Origin: Candidatus Bathyarchaeota archaeon
GTDB taxonomy: Archaea > Thermoproteota > Bathyarchaeia > TCS64
Direction: 5' to 3'
Assembly (NCBI GenBank): GCA_002726865.1
Contig: PBSW01000069.1
Span: forward strand, 1 to 7,787
Length of the DNA: 7,787 nucleotides
Below, piece after piece: positions 6,621-7,787 of this stretch; positions within the stretch are counted from its first letter, which is position 1; every line of letters begins with the position of its first letter. Under the pieces are notes generated by a model, which was not told the DNA's origin, searched no databases, and was given only the letters and a program-made list of their open reading frames with translations. Made by a program: the position numbers and the translations under genes.

Positions 6621-7694
6621 TTACCAGTCGCGATTAACCATGAATTCCAGAAGACTCCGTAGAGCAACGTTAGCTGAATCGTTGGATGGATTTTCAAACA
6701 CTTTGTCGAAGACCGAAAATGCTGATTTCGCGAGCTCATCAGCCCTAGAGTTTCCATAGTCAAAGACATGAAGCTTTTTCATGGAATCTAAAATGAAGTT
6801 CATGTCTTCGTTCTGTTTCTGCCCTCGCGGTTGACTCATGATCCTCAGGATCTTGTGTCGCTCCTCCGTCTCGGGCACCAGATTCAGGAGACGAATGATC
6901 AGAAGAGTGCGTTTGCCTTCCCATAGATCGCCCATCGTTTCTTTTCCGTACTTGTCCTCATTCCCAAGGAGATTCAATATATCATCCCGTATCTGAAAAG
7001 CGATCCCAAGGTCTCGACCCAGGCTGAATAGTGGAGAGAGAATTTCCTCTTTTGTCCCTGCAATAATTCCCCCCAACCTCATTGGAGAGGTACACGTGTA
7101 CCATGAAGTCTTCTTTTCACACATCAAGAAATAGTCCTCCTCCTGAAGGTCCCATCGATTATTTCTAACCCATGACAGCTCCAAATGCTGCCCTTCGGTA
7201 GTCTCTCGGGTCATCCAGAGAAATTCTCTCAAGACAGCTAAAGTGATCTGTTTCCCCAGAATCTTTTCATTTTGTAACAATATTCCCCACATCTTTACAT
7301 GTAGTGCGTCCCCTGCATTGATTGTTAAAGGAATACCATATCTCCGGTGTAAGACAGGATCTCCGCGCCTCATCTCCGAATCGTCCTCAATATCGTCATG
7401 GATTAGAATCCAGTTCTGTAGAATTTCCATAGCCGCAGCTGTAAGATAGGCAGACTCCTCTTTCCCACCTAAGGCTTGACAAGTGAGAAGACAAAGAGCA
7501 GAGCGCAGCCCCTTTCCGCCTCTTGACGGATAGTCCATCATCATCTTGTAGAGAAGATCTATTTCAGGGACATCGTGAGTCTCTGGTAGGTGCTCACGAA
7601 TCACCCTGTCAACGGCTTTCTTCTTTGTTCTCAATAGCTCGAGAAGTGACTCAGGATCGAGCTTTTCCCGCTTGCTAGACATCATGCTATTCAC
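6621..7694 (-). CDS. idsA: Polyprenyl (geranylgeranyl/farnesyl) diphosphate synthase
   Basis: 357 residues from GTG 7694. It condenses IPP with allylic diphosphates to build the C15-C20 chains of archaeal ether lipids and quinones, in the cytosol. Seen here: GGKGLRS (59-65), the first Asp-rich motif HDDIEDDSEMRRGDP (99-113; Asp100, 101, 104), the Gln-x-x-x-Leu region ETTEGQHLEL (164-173), Lys194-Lys195-Thr196 (EKKTSWYT, 193-200) and the second Asp-rich motif FQIRDDILN (233-241), followed by KYGKETMGD (248-256). The third Asp of the second motif is Asn241, a variant I recall from related synthases. Trp95, five residues before the first Asp-rich motif, is where an aromatic residue limits chain length in archaeal GGPP synthases; this favours a C20 or shorter product. 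Starts at GTG 7694, ATG 7685 and ATG 7682 are all possible; GTGA before ATG 7685 could act as a ribosome site. Followed by gltX after 26 bases. Confidence 0.92.
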   Translation of the reverse strand: MNSMMSSKREKLDPESLLELLRTKKKAVDRVIREHLPETHDVPEIDLLYKMMMDYPSRGGKGLRSALCLLTCQALGGKEESAYLTAAAMEILQNWILIHDDIEDDSEMRRGDPVLHRRYGIPLTINAGDALHVKMWGILLQNEKILGKQITLAVLREFLWMTRETTEGQHLELSWVRNNRWDLQEEDYFLMCEKKTSWYTCTSPMRLGGIIAGTKEEILSPLFSLGRDLGIAFQIRDDILNLLGNEDKYGKETMGDLWEGKRTLLIIRLLNLVPETEERHKILRIMSQPRGQKQNEDMNFILDSMKKLHVFDYGNSRADELAKSAFSVFDKVFENPSNDSANVALRSLLEFMVNRDW

Positions 7695-7711
7695 GCCACA
7701 AGTTCTTTGGA

Positions 7712-7787
7712 CTAATCTTGACTAGATCGAATCCATCCAGCTAAACTTCCAGTTATTACGTACCTGCTCTTGCTCAACTGTTCCAAA
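7712..7787 (-). CDS. fni: C-terminal end of a probable type 2 isopentenyl-diphosphate isomerase (runs off right edge)
   Basis: Only the last 24 codons and a TAG (7712-7714) are in the window, read from 7786 leftwards as LEQLSKSRYVITGSLAGWI followed by RSSQD. The pattern (short helix with Leu, then hydrophobic strand ending Val-Ile-Thr-Gly, then Leu-x-x-Trp-Ile and a basic tail) resembles the end of archaeal FMN-dependent IDI-2 proteins as I recall them. The enzyme interconverts IPP and DMAPP, the substrates of the prenyl synthase encoded 17 bases downstream. Known archaeal gene order supports the call, although RNase J often sits between these two genes. The minus-strand frame one base over is also open until 7722-7724 but looks less like a known protein. 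The identity rests on 24 residues plus context. Confidence 0.55.
   Translation of the reverse strand, partial: LEQLSKSRYVITGSLAGWIRSSQD

Noticed and set aside
1..7787. CRISPR array, tRNA or rRNA gene, insertion sequence, attachment site
   Set aside because: Reading both strands of the short intergenic stretches showed no spaced repeats, no cloverleaf or conserved tRNA boxes, and no transposase or terminal inverted repeats; almost all bases are taken up by identified genes.

Overview
The window reads as chromosomal DNA of an archaeon with mid-range GC. The evidence is an archaeal/eukaryotic-type glutamyl-tRNA synthetase, a short-chain prenyl diphosphate synthase directly upstream of it, and in front of that the tail of what looks like a type 2 isopentenyl-diphosphate isomerase. 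This fni - idsA - gltX run is part of a gene order known from Methanothermobacter (mevalonate kinase, isopentenyl phosphate kinase, fni, RNase J, idsA, gltX). Overall resemblance suggests the TACK side of the archaea (Thaumarchaeota or Bathyarchaeota relatives), but that is an impression and was not tested.

Region 1 (1-1524, minus) is the N-terminal 508 codons of a hydantoinase/5-oxoprolinase A-family protein that runs off the left edge. It starts at a TTG codon. Region 2 (1525-1657) is a short divergent intergenic region. Region 3 (1658-3355, plus) is one 565-residue ABC-transporter permease made of two fused permease halves. No ATPase or solute-binding protein gene is present in the window. 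Region 4 (3356-3549) is a convergent intergenic region without a convincing gene. Region 5 (3550 to about 4797, minus) is an alkaline-phosphatase-superfamily phosphodiesterase of the nucleotide pyrophosphatase type with all metal-binding residues present. Its reading frame appears to continue 34 codons upstream of the first conventional start codon. Region 6 (4879-7787, minus) is the gltX - idsA - fni cluster, read right to left.

The minus-strand genes from 7787 down to 3550 are closely packed (gaps of 17 and 26 bases, then 81 to 183 bases) and probably form one transcription unit. Its first genes make C5 isomers and prenyl diphosphates for archaeal ether lipids. gltX supplies Glu-tRNA and, where GlnRS is absent, the precursor of Gln-tRNA. 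The phosphodiesterase at the end has no obvious functional tie to either. The permease and the hydantoinase-type gene diverge from a shared intergenic region; a link between uptake and catabolism of a small N-containing or polyamine-like solute is possible but rests only on adjacency.

I see no RNA gene, CRISPR array, insertion sequence or other mobile element, and no strong candidate for a wholly new system. The points most worth following are the missing canonical start of the phosphodiesterase, the orphan fused permease facing hyuA, and a start-less open frame in the convergent gap.
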